From the NCBI GenBank assembly GCA_028064945.1, contig JAPTWQ010000143.1:1-5830 (forward strand): DNA of 5,830 nucleotides. The letters are read 5' to 3'. The DNA comes from Nitrospiraceae bacterium (GTDB lineage: Bacteria > Nitrospirota_A > Leptospirillia > Leptospirillales > Leptospirillaceae). Made by a program: the position numbers and the translations under genes. Of the stretch, positions 1 through 5,237 are shown in pieces. The notes under the pieces were generated by a model. The model made no database searches. It had not been told where the DNA came from and worked only from the letters and a program-made list of their open reading frames with translations. Position 1 is the stretch's first letter. Each line of letters begins with the position of its first letter.

Positions 1-499
1 ATCCGGTCCAGTGATATTCAGAGATCGGACTTATCTTCTCGGACATTACAACGATCCGTCGGTCAAGAGGAACAAAGGACAAAATCCCCCTTTTCATGGA
101 GATTTCGAGGTTGGCAGTGTGGAGATCTAGCGGTCCGAGCGAATAGAACACGGTCACTTCGTGCCCTAACGTCTCGCCTGTTCCGACAAATAAATCCCCG
201 AATTGGTCGAGGGTGGAAGATGCCTGCCCTGGGAGGTTGACCACAACATCCTTTTCCGAAGCATGTTCTTCTATCCATCCAAACAAAGAAGTGAACGCCT
301 CTTCCATCTCATCCGGTCGATTCAGATTGATGAAGCCGACCTCGACTTGGTCGATAAAGCGTATCCCAACGTCAGCCCCGGTCTTATCTCCCTCGACAAC
401 AACTACCGGACGTCCATTGGTCAGTAAATAATCAACCAGAACCATTGCCAGCCGGCTCTTGCCGACGCCGCCTTTTTCCCCGTGGGAAACATAGATCAT
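1..499 (-). CDS. ParA/MinD-like partition ATPase, C-terminus beyond window
   Basis: 166 codons are visible and the frame is open to the window edge. The N-terminus carries the deviant Walker A motif GEKGGVGKS (residues 7-15, signature lysine K9, catalytic K14), which defines the ParA/MinD/Soj family of dimerising ATPases that segregate plasmids or position complexes. A strand with VVVVEGDKTGADVG (32-45) replaces the usual IDxDP motif, and VVVNLPGQAS (85-94) stands where the Walker B strand usually ends in Asp; here it is Asn88. This drift, and the later DLFVGTGETLGHEVTV stretch, recall TraL/StbC-type plasmid ATPases more than chromosomal ParA; that comparison is from memory. The ATG at 497-499 has a perfect AAGGAG (507-512) upstream. 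No ParB partner or centromere is visible here. It is the last visible gene of a minus-strand run after the winged-helix and 29-residue frames. Confidence 0.85.
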   Translation of the reverse strand, partial: MIYVSHGEKGGVGKSRLAMVLVDYLLTNGRPVVVVEGDKTGADVGIRFIDQVEVGFINLNRPDEMEEAFTSLFGWIEEHASEKDVVVNLPGQASSTLDQFGDLFVGTGETLGHEVTVFYSLGPLDLHTANLEISMKRGILSFVPLDRRIVVMSEKISPISEYHWTG

Positions 500-512
500 C
501 TTTTTTCTCCTT

Positions 513-528
513 AATTGATGGATCAATT
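513..528. promoter_or_regulatory. Inverted repeat before the ParA-like gene
   Basis: AATTGAT-GG-ATCAATT is a dyad with perfect 7-base arms. It lies directly beside the AAGGAG ribosome site of the ParA-like gene and 15 bases after the stop of the 29-residue frame. It could be an operator for autoregulation, which is common for plasmid parA genes, or a weak RNA hairpin over the translation start. The sequence alone cannot separate these. Confidence 0.4.
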
Positions 529-542
529 CTTTACTTCCTTCT

Positions 543-632
543 TTACAACCCGGCATAGTTGCTCTCCGTCCACGCTTCCCGCTCCATTGAATGAATTGTT
601 TTCTGCGCTTCTGTAATATGCTCGGTAGCCAT
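543..632 (-). CDS. 29-residue small protein of unknown function
   Basis: The frame begins MATEHITEAQKTIHSMEREA and ends at a TAA 43 bases before the ParA-like start. Its ATG has a good SD, AGAGGAG, seven bases upstream, which is the main reason to list it. The predicted peptide is mostly helical and charged, with no membrane segment. I do not recognise it. It lies between the winged-helix gene and the ParA-like gene on the same strand, so it could be a small partition or copy-control peptide, or a leader whose translation affects the next gene. It is short enough that chance is possible, and codon bias cannot be judged at this length. Confidence 0.45.
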   Translation of the reverse strand: MATEHITEAQKTIHSMEREAWTESNYAGL

Positions 633-671
633 GATCGATCTCCTCTATACGTCCAGATCGGTTAGTGGTCA

Positions 672-705
672 GGCACAAACTGGGGGCAGACACCCCAGTT
701 GTGCC
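672..705 (-). other. Strong intercistronic RNA hairpin
   Basis: Read on the minus strand, GGCACAACTGGGG pairs with CCCCAGTTTGTGCC around a seven-base loop, with one unpaired T in the second arm. It starts 4 bases after the stop of the winged-helix gene and ends about 40 bases before the 29-residue frame. No U-run follows, so it is not a classic intrinsic terminator. It may protect the upstream mRNA 3' end, attenuate transcription, or be a protein-binding site in DNA. Confidence 0.6.
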
Positions 706-709
706 GCTC

Positions 710-1117
710 TCAGTATCGCAACGGCGCCAGAAAGTAGATTCTCCGTCCCCGCTCCGTCTTGAATGTCAGATCCCCCTCCGTGACCAAACGATCCAGTCCC
801 CCCTGTACCTCTCGCTCGGTCATCCGGAGATCAAAGGCCAGTTTCCGGATACGGATTCCGTCCATCTCTCCGGAAGAGATCTTGAGGATTTGCGAAGTCT
901 GAGCGTTCACCGAAACAAACCTCAGGGTCTGGAGCGCCCAGGCGTAGACCCGAATATGGGGAGGGTCGGTGGAGCAGGAGAGAACCCGTCCATCGGAGGT
1001 GACGACGACCGGAATGGTAGGCTCCGGATTTCCCGTATTGATTGAATGGAGGGGTTGAATGTCTCCGGATCCATACTCCTCTTCAAGCTGGTCGATCAGG
1101 TCTTTTAGGATTCCCAT
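710..1117 (-). CDS. Winged-helix DNA-binding protein, candidate origin-binding or copy-control factor
   Basis: 135 residues. The N-terminal third (MGILKDLIDQLEEEYG) is helical and acidic. A central segment (about 33-75) is rich in beta-type residues. The C-terminus (about 86-131) reads as a winged helix: MDGIRIRKLAFDLRM, then TEREVQGGLDRLVTEGDLTF as the recognition region, and a wing around KTERGRRIYFL. The frame is open further upstream to an ATG at 1190-1192, but the ATG at 1115-1117 has a perfect AAGGAG (1123-1128) at ideal spacing, and the upstream extension would be encoded by the repeat boxes. I do not recognise a named family. Its position directly downstream of the repeat array, with primase and helicase genes on the other side, suggests that it binds the array as initiator, autorepressor or both; this is inference. 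A role as a plain transcription regulator is equally open. Confidence 0.75.
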   Translation of the reverse strand: MGILKDLIDQLEEEYGSGDIQPLHSINTGNPEPTIPVVVTSDGRVLSCSTDPPHIRVYAWALQTLRFVSVNAQTSQILKISSGEMDGIRIRKLAFDLRMTEREVQGGLDRLVTEGDLTFKTERGRRIYFLAPLRY

Positions 1118-1149
1118 GGTTTCTCCTTCATCTTTTATCTGTAAAAGGT

Positions 1150-1337
1150 ACGTATTAAACGTATTAAGGGGTAAAAAGCCCACTGTAGCCATTTCATGAG
1201 CGTATTAAGGTACGCAATAAGGGGTAAAAAGGTTCATCGGTCGGATGGCATGGACTTATTGCGTACTTTTTGCGTATCTAAAAATCTCCAAAAAACCGCG
1301 CCAAAAGGCTTTTTACCCCTTAATACGTTTAATACGT
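1150..1337. repeat. Symmetric array of eight 9-base boxes, candidate replication origin or operator cluster
   Basis: Plus-strand boxes of ACGTATTAA type lie at 1150-1158, 1159-1167, 1200-1208 (GCGTATTAA) and 1212-1220 (ACGCAATAA). Minus-strand boxes lie at 1256-1264 (ACGCAATAA), 1267-1275 (ACGCAAAAA), 1320-1328 and 1329-1337 (both ACGTATTAA). They form four tandem pairs, two per strand, pointing inward. Three pairs continue into GGGGTAAAAAG (1168-1178, 1221-1231 and, inverted, 1309-1319). The outer pairs plus tail are perfect 31-base inverted copies (1150-1180 and 1307-1337). Known: iteron arrays beside rep genes are a hallmark of plasmid and satellite origins. No good DnaA box was seen. The whole array sits between the stop of the DUF3987 gene and the start of the winged-helix gene, so it may also be the operator of the latter. 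Confidence 0.75.
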
Positions 1338-1340
1338 TTC

Positions 1341-2636
1341 CTATACAATCAAAGACCAGAGGATCCGGGGTCGGCCTGTTGTTTTTTCGGTCCTTGATGT
1401 GACTCGTCCCCCATCGACAAGGGCCTTTATTGCTCGTTCAATTTCTTCGCTGGATTTGTTTTTTTCGAAAAGATGATAGATCTCGGTTTGGGTCTTTTCT
1501 CCGCCCTTCAAACATTCCAGGATTTTGTCCGCTGTCGGGTCTCCGGTTTTTTTTCCGAAGATCCACTCGACCGTTTCCCGGACGTAATCTGTAATTGCCA
1601 GGGCCGCTTTGAGATGTTGGATATCGAGCGTATCTGAGCAGTCCAATAAGGCGTAGATCATCGACAGTCTGAGTGCGTGGGCTTCCTGTCTGTTTGTGAG
1701 AATCCCTGTTAACCCTTGGCCCCCTGCCGTCAGGGTCGGATATGCCTGTGCCCACGACGTCCGGAAAGATTCCGACCGATGCATCTCTCCAACGGTTTTG
1801 CCCCATTCGATAACGGACCGAAACTTTTCTCCGAAGTGATTTTGGCGGTCAAACATTCCCCCCTCCGGAAGGAGCTTCGAGCGACGCACATAGATCCATA
1901 AAATCCTGTTCCCGAAGCCGTTTGCTGCTTCTGTGTCGGAGAACCGGCGCAACAACTCGTCTTTGGTGATATGCCCAACCATCCCGATATGTGCGTTTGT
2001 GGCTTCAATCCTGTTTCCCTTCGTTAGTGGAGATAATTTGGAACCATCCCACGCCATGCGGAGGATGGCGGACAAGGTATTTCCATCTCGATCAATGGTC
2101 TTGAGCACCCCTCCAAATTCTTGTTCCAAAGCTAGAAGCCGCTTGTCCTCTTCCCCGGGATCGGAAACAGACCAGGCTCCATCGCGGGGATTGAAGGTTT
2201 CGACCGGATCCCGGACCTGATAAATCAATCCTTCCCCGGAAGAGAGTCCTCCCTTGACCCGCCTCGTCATAAACTCCGAGTCGGCCAGGAGAAAGGTTTC
2301 TTTGGCCCGGGCTTCGGCGGTCCCTTTCCGGGCTTTTCCGGACGCTCCCACTGTCACAACAAACTCGTTACTGCCGTGACGGGAGCCATCGACCATCAGG
2401 TGCGGCCCACGGCCCACTGCGATGCCGAAAACGGTCAGAACATGGATCAGGACTGCCACCGGGTCCGCCTCCGTGTGAGGGTCGAGGGCCTTCACAAATT
2501 CCCCCGCCAGGCCAAGGAATGCGGCCGCGTGGAGGGCAGGGACAGACAAGTCTGCTTCTTGCGGGTTGTCCGTCAGATCCGGCTTATCAACTAACGAATG
2601 AATCTCTTTTTTGACAATAGACAAGGGCTTAGCCAT
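1341..2636 (-). CDS. DUF3987-type replication ATPase/helicase-like protein
   Basis: 431 residues. It matches the DUF3987 pattern of phage- and plasmid-borne ATPases usually paired with a primase. The P-loop is the variant GASGKARKGT (97-106), as in the KARKGT-type members. A Walker B-like stretch LLALEQEFGG lies at 167-176, a sensor-like IGMVGHITKDELL at 217-229, and the family signature NGFGNRILWIYVRRSKLLPE at 239-258 with likely arginine-finger residues. The tail (about 364-430) looks like a winged helix (TADKILECLKGGEKTQTEIYHLF and a GRPR motif). The likely role is DNA unwinding or primase partner during replication of the element. The ATG overlaps the primase stop by 8 bases, so the two are translationally coupled; the SD is only a G-run. 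The TAG stop at 1341 lies 3 bases beyond the repeat array. No damage is seen. Confidence 0.85.
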   Translation of the reverse strand: MAKPLSIVKKEIHSLVDKPDLTDNPQEADLSVPALHAAAFLGLAGEFVKALDPHTEADPVAVLIHVLTVFGIAVGRGPHLMVDGSRHGSNEFVVTVGASGKARKGTAEARAKETFLLADSEFMTRRVKGGLSSGEGLIYQVRDPVETFNPRDGAWSVSDPGEEDKRLLALEQEFGGVLKTIDRDGNTLSAILRMAWDGSKLSPLTKGNRIEATNAHIGMVGHITKDELLRRFSDTEAANGFGNRILWIYVRRSKLLPEGGMFDRQNHFGEKFRSVIEWGKTVGEMHRSESFRTSWAQAYPTLTAGGQGLTGILTNRQEAHALRLSMIYALLDCSDTLDIQHLKAALAITDYVRETVEWIFGKKTGDPTADKILECLKGGEKTQTEIYHLFEKNKSSEEIERAIKALVDGGRVTSRTEKTTGRPRILWSLIV

Positions 2637-3546
2637 GAGAAACCCCCATCAATACGTCACTCCAGTCTTCTCCAGGAATGTCCGGAAAAACCGTTTTGAC
2701 GCGGGTTCCCTGTGTTCCAATCCGGTAGATGAGCTTTTCGACGGCCAGTATCCCGGCCTGGTCATAATCCGCTGCGACGATGATCTCCTGGATCCCGGAG
2801 GGTGGGATGAATCTCTCAATCCCTCCGGATGACAGGCAGGACCAGGTTGGGATCCCGGAGAGAATTTGAAAAGATAAGGCTGTCTCGATCCCTTCGGCGA
2901 TTGCCAGTCTTGAATTGGGAGGGAAAAGCTGTACAGCATTGGAGAAGCCGACCAGGGAGGTAAGTTTTTTGGAGGTGGAAACGGGGGCTTTTCTACCATC
3001 CATTGTGAGGTATGTCCGGTGCAAACCAACCGGGCGGCCCATGTCGTCCCTGATTACCGCGATCATTGCGGGAAAACATCCGGCCCTCTGCCCATCCTCC
3101 CAATAACCAAGAGCCATGTGGGTCCGCAGGTCCCGGGGGTAGATATTGAGCCGGATATATCTTCCCAGAAGGTAGTGATCGACTGGATCACCGGATGCGA
3201 CTGGTTGTGTTCCGGCAAAGATCTTCTCCAGCCGGCCTTTGATGCTGTCCGTCCGCTCAGGAACCTCGCTCTCGATTGGTGGGTATTGAAAAGAACTTTT
3301 AGTGTGAGTCTCGTCGCATCGACAGGGACCAGCCAAATAATGCGAGAATGTGCCGTCTTTGCCATGGGGAAGTTTCCCGGCAAATTCAGGGCGGGTGCAG
3401 TGGACATACCGCCCGTCTCCGGAGAGGAAGCCCCAACATCGGGAGCCTTTACCCGCTTGGTCATATCCTCCGCAAATCGGACAAGGACGATCTCTCCGGA
3501 AGCGTTGACTGCGTGAGACTCTTATGGCATTATTTTCTTCAGGCAT
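2629..3546 (-). CDS. Zinc-finger Toprim DNA primase
   Basis: 305 residues. The N-terminal zinc ribbon has C22, C25, C37 and H49/C50 (CPICGG ... SRCWGF ... VHCTR), typical of bacteriophage and plasmid primases that bind template DNA. The Toprim catalytic fold follows: LAIAEGIETALS (214-225, catalytic Glu218), IVAADYDQAG (256-265, the DxD pair D260/D262 for Mg2+), and GEDWSDVL (292-299). The region 120-200 (DHYLLGRYI, GLHRTYLT) matches the pre-Toprim segment of P4/TraC-like and DUF7146 primases. No helicase is fused, and the next gene supplies the ATPase. The start ATG has GGAAGG (3555-3560) upstream, with a hairpin base one nucleotide further up. The role is RNA primer synthesis for replication of the element. 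Confidence 0.88.
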   Translation of the reverse strand: MPEENNAIRVSRSQRFRRDRPCPICGGYDQAGKGSRCWGFLSGDGRYVHCTRPEFAGKLPHGKDGTFSHYLAGPCRCDETHTKSSFQYPPIESEVPERTDSIKGRLEKIFAGTQPVASGDPVDHYLLGRYIRLNIYPRDLRTHMALGYWEDGQRAGCFPAMIAVIRDDMGRPVGLHRTYLTMDGRKAPVSTSKKLTSLVGFSNAVQLFPPNSRLAIAEGIETALSFQILSGIPTWSCLSSGGIERFIPPSGIQEIIVAADYDQAGILAVEKLIYRIGTQGTRVKTVFPDIPGEDWSDVLMGVSHG

Positions 3547-3561
3547 TGAAATATCCTTCCT

Positions 3562-3591
3562 GGCCCCTCTACGAAAGGGGCCTTTTTATTT
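3562..3591 (+). terminator. Hairpin plus T-run (plus strand) in the primase leader
   Basis: GGCCCCT (3562-3568) pairs perfectly with AGGGGCC (3576-3582) around CTACGAA, and TTTTTATTTTT follows on the plus strand, which is the textbook form of an intrinsic terminator for plus-strand transcripts. No plus-strand gene precedes it, so it would only stop antisense transcription. On the minus-strand mRNA the same hairpin has no U-run after it and sits between the 58-residue frame stop (3586-3588) and the primase SD (3555-3560), where it could control primase translation. Confidence 0.65.
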
Positions 3592-3762
3592 TTCTGGATC
3601 GGATCCGGTACTTCGTCTTGCCTCTCCTTCAATGAACCCGGACAAATAGCTCAAATCATCCAACCCTGCCCAGATCAGTTCTTCGTGAGATTTTGAGGAT
3701 TCCCCCGATCTTCCGTCTTCCCATCCAACCTGGTAGCTCTCATCGTCCAGTCGGAGTCTCAT
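3586..3762 (-). CDS. 58-residue small protein of unknown function
   Basis: The frame begins MRLRLDDESYQVGWEDGR and ends GSDPEK. The ATG lies 3 bases after the stop of the AlpA-like gene, with a good GGAAGG ribosome site inside the end of that gene, so the two are almost certainly co-translated. It is acidic, with aromatic residues (Tyr10, Trp14, Trp31, Tyr39, Phe43) suited to a small fold, and has no membrane segment or cysteine. I do not recognise the family. Small proteins at this position in satellite and phage early operons are often accessory replication or anti-repressor factors, but nothing here shows that. Its stop codon directly abuts a hairpin that precedes the primase, so its translation may influence primase expression. 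Confidence 0.65.
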   Translation of the reverse strand: MRLRLDDESYQVGWEDGRSGESSKSHEELIWAGLDDLSYLSGFIEGEARRSTGSDPEK

Positions 3763-3765
3763 GGA

Positions 3766-4053
3766 TTAGCCTTCCTGCTGAACTTGGGCTCGGGCCAGTT
3801 GTGTCCTCTTTGTTGGCCGGCCCGTTTTTTTGGGGGCAGGAGGAGAAGAGGGGGGAGGGGTCAGGGAACGGAAATGATTTTCGAGTTGCTCGCGAGTCCA
3901 TACCAATTTTTTTGTTCCGACGTGAATTGGTTCAGGCAGAAACCCGGTTTTCCGAAATAAATGCATTCTGATCGCCGAATCGCTCATCCCCATCATTTGG
4001 GCTACGTCCTGAACAGTAAAGAGGATTTTTTCTTTTTGTATGGATGAGTTCAT
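3766..4053 (-). CDS. AlpA/excisionase-like HTH protein
   Basis: 95 residues. ILFTVQDVAQMMGMSDSAIRMHLFRKT (10-36) is a MerR-type HTH as in AlpA and excisionase proteins (HTH_17), and KLVWTREQLENHF (49-61) fits the following helix. A proline/serine linker (TPPPSSPPAP, 65-74) leads to a basic tail, KKTGRPTKRT, with an AT-hook-like GRP core (79-81). The ATG has a near-perfect SD, AAAGGAGGT (4061-4069). It is the first gene of the minus-strand operon and is driven by a TTGACA/TATGAT promoter in the divergent region. Known: AlpA proteins activate integrase or early operons in P4-like elements, and excisionases bend att DNA. The tail is unusual for the family and may help DNA bending. Activator and excisionase roles are both open. 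Confidence 0.78.
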   Translation of the reverse strand: MNSSIQKEKILFTVQDVAQMMGMSDSAIRMHLFRKTGFLPEPIHVGTKKLVWTREQLENHFRSLTPPPSSPPAPKKTGRPTKRTQLARAQVQQEG

Positions 4054-4104
4054 CTTATAGACCTCCTTTCCGGAGTTGGTGTATGGTAAAGTACTATCTT
4101 ATGG

Positions 4105-4140
4105 GGTATCCCCTATATGATTTTGATATCATAGGATACC
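4105..4140. promoter_or_regulatory. Operator dyad in the divergent switch region
   Basis: GGTATCC (4105-4111) and GGATACC (4134-4140) face each other, and inside them TATGAT (4116-4121) faces ATCATA (4128-4133). The left arm has four extra bases, so the dyad is asymmetric. Shorter palindromes overlap it: GGGGTATCCCC (4103-4113) and TGATATCA (4124-4131), with CTCATGAG just after (4140-4147). The dyad covers the -10 of the minus promoter and part of the -35 of the plus promoter, so bound protein would affect both. The likely ligand is the XRE-like product at 4191-4904. Confidence 0.6.
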
Positions 4141-4152
4141 TCATGAGATATT
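4123..4152 (+). promoter_or_regulatory. Promoter of the XRE-like repressor gene
   Basis: TTGATA (4123-4128) and GATATT (4147-4152, four of six) are separated by 18 bases. It is weaker than the opposing promoter and almost fully overlaps it, so the two cannot fire freely at once. The predicted leader is about 30 bases, with only a weak SD (GAGAG) before the ATG at 4191. Confidence 0.45.
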
Positions 4153-4157
4153 GTCAA
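4128..4157 (-). promoter_or_regulatory. Promoter of the AlpA-primase-helicase operon
   Basis: On the minus strand a perfect TTGACA (4157-4152) and TATGAT (4133-4128, five of six consensus bases) are separated by 18 bases. The predicted start leaves a leader of roughly 65-70 bases before the AlpA-like ATG. The -10 lies inside the operator dyad, which suggests repression. Confidence 0.7.
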
Positions 4158-4190
4158 CATATTTAACATGGAAAGAGAGCGGCTTTATTT

Positions 4191-4904
4191 ATGGATGTTA
4201 AAATAGTTAATTTAGTAAGAGAGTTGAGGGGATTATCGATTCGGGAATTGGCTCGAAGAACAGGGAGCGTGCAGCCCCGGAATCTTGCTTCTCATTTTGC
4301 AGGTCAATCGGGAAAAGTTTCTCAGGAAAAATTATCTGGCGTATATAGAGTGCTTGATCTTTCAGAAAATGGACTTGTTTCTGGAATCCATCGCTGGGTA
4401 ATCCCGTCCGCGATGACGAGCGATGTGGAAAAAGCCGAATACATTGTTCGGGAATTTTGCCCAGGGGGTGTTAAGGTCTATCCCCTCTGCTCGGCGAATA
4501 TTCTTCAAGCCATTGTTCCCGCCTCTATTGGCAATTTTCTTCCGTGGATTGTCTGGGTCCTTGTTCCGGCCACTTCTCCCCTGATTCGGATTGTTCTTGC
4601 GATCAAGCCCTCTGTCAAACATTTGAATTTTCTGGGCAGTAGCCGGTCTCTTACTCTCAAGTATGTCGGGGGAACACTTCCGGACGGATCCAGTCCGGAC
4701 GAAATTTCCTCCTCCGACTGGATTCCTCTTCCTCCTGAGATTTTCGACCGGATTAAATCCGATCCGGATCTGACCGTTCCTGATCTGGACTCAATTTTGG
4801 GAATTTCAGGAGCTTCAGACTGGACATGGGAGAGATTAACCGCCGTATTGCAGGGGAAGGGAATGACTCCGGAAGAGGCTGCGCGGAAGATGGGGATTCT
4901 GTGA
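4191..4904 (+). CDS. XRE-like HTH regulator, candidate element repressor
   Basis: 237 residues. The N-terminus (about 3-55) fits a lambda-repressor-like HTH: IVNLVRELRGLSIRELARRT as helices 1-2, the recognition region around SVQPRNLASHFAG, then KVSQEKLSGVYRVLDL. The C-terminal 170 residues are not recognised. They contain a hydrophobic segment (about 104-140, ILQAIVPASIGNFLPWIVWV) that looks more like buried core than membrane because the next strands are also hydrophobic, and a tail TPEEAARKMGIL. No S24 peptidase motifs or ImmA zinc motif are visible, so SOS self-cleavage is not supported; release by a partner protein, as in satellite Stl repressors, is possible. It is divergent from the AlpA-led operon and shares its control region. 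It could instead be a partner of BrnTA or an unrelated regulator. Confidence 0.65.
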   Translation: MDVKIVNLVRELRGLSIRELARRTGSVQPRNLASHFAGQSGKVSQEKLSGVYRVLDLSENGLVSGIHRWVIPSAMTSDVEKAEYIVREFCPGGVKVYPLCSANILQAIVPASIGNFLPWIVWVLVPATSPLIRIVLAIKPSVKHLNFLGSSRSLTLKYVGGTLPDGSSPDEISSSDWIPLPPEIFDRIKSDPDLTVPDLDSILGISGASDWTWERLTAVLQGKGMTPEEAARKMGIL

Positions 4905-4928
4905 TGTTTGTTCCAAACACATTTCGAT

Positions 4929-4957
4929 TTGACATTCAGTATTTCTGTAGCTACAGT
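4929..4957 (+). promoter_or_regulatory. brnTA promoter with palindromic operator
   Basis: TTGACA (4929-4934, perfect) and TACAGT (4952-4957, four of six) are 17 bases apart. The perfect 12-base palindrome CTGTAGCTACAG (4945-4956) covers the end of the spacer and the -10. Known: BrnA represses its own operon as a ribbon-helix-helix dimer, so this is the natural operator candidate. Transcription would start near 4964-4965, at or next to the GTG start of brnT, suggesting a leaderless message. Confidence 0.6.
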
Positions 4958-4964
4958 TAAGAAC

Positions 4965-5237
4965 GTGAAGATCACCTACGATCCCGTCAAACATCTGAAA
5001 ACGCTGAAAGATCGGGATCTGGACTTCGAAGAGGCGGTGCTGGTGTTTGCCAGTCGGCATTTCACCAGAGGGGACGACCGGATCGATTATGGGGAAGATC
5101 GGTTCATTACGATCGGGCGATTGCGTGGGCGCATGGTGGTTCTCGTATGGACCATGAGAGGAGATGCGGCTCATATCATTTCGATGAGGAAAGCCAATGA
5201 CAGAGAAGCAAAACGATTCCAGAATCACCTGGACTGA
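4965..5237 (+). CDS. brnT: BrnT family ribonuclease toxin
   Basis: With GTG at 4965 the product is 90 residues, the usual BrnT length. It carries the family pattern: ITYDPVKH at the N-terminus, LDFEEAVLVF (19-28), DRFITIGRLRGRMVVLVWTMRG (45-66), then HIISMRKANDREAKRF (70-85). BrnT is a RelE-fold toxin that cleaves RNA and stops translation, and it is neutralised by BrnA. The frame is open back to a TTG at 4908, but the extension has no family similarity and would contain the promoter. No SD precedes the GTG, which fits a leaderless transcript. The toxin gene comes first and overlaps the antitoxin gene by 41 bases, the normal BrnTA order. It probably stabilises the element near its boundary. 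Confidence 0.9.
   Translation: MKITYDPVKHLKTLKDRDLDFEEAVLVFASRHFTRGDDRIDYGEDRFITIGRLRGRMVVLVWTMRGDAAHIISMRKANDREAKRFQNHLD

Noticed and set aside
1118..1192. Upstream extension of the winged-helix gene to an ATG at 1192
   Set aside because: The extension is encoded by the repeat boxes, and the strong AAGGAG serves the ATG at 1117.
1285..1312. Intrinsic terminator after the DUF3987 gene
   Set aside because: On the minus strand there is a T-run after GGCGCGG, but only a GCC/GGC stem of three pairs can form, and it is too weak.
1150..1337. CRISPR array
   Set aside because: The repeats are inverted and degenerate with irregular short gaps, and there are no cas genes.
3019..3516. 165-residue plus-strand open frame
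   Set aside because: It is fully antisense to the primase, whose zinc and Toprim motifs are intact; there is no SD or recognisable motif.
4908..4964. TTG start for BrnT giving 109 residues
   Set aside because: The extra 19 residues lie over the promoter and palindrome, and 90 residues is the normal length.
4505..4975. 156-residue minus-strand open frame
   Set aside because: It is antisense to the repressor-like gene and spans into the brnTA promoter; there is no SD or family motif.
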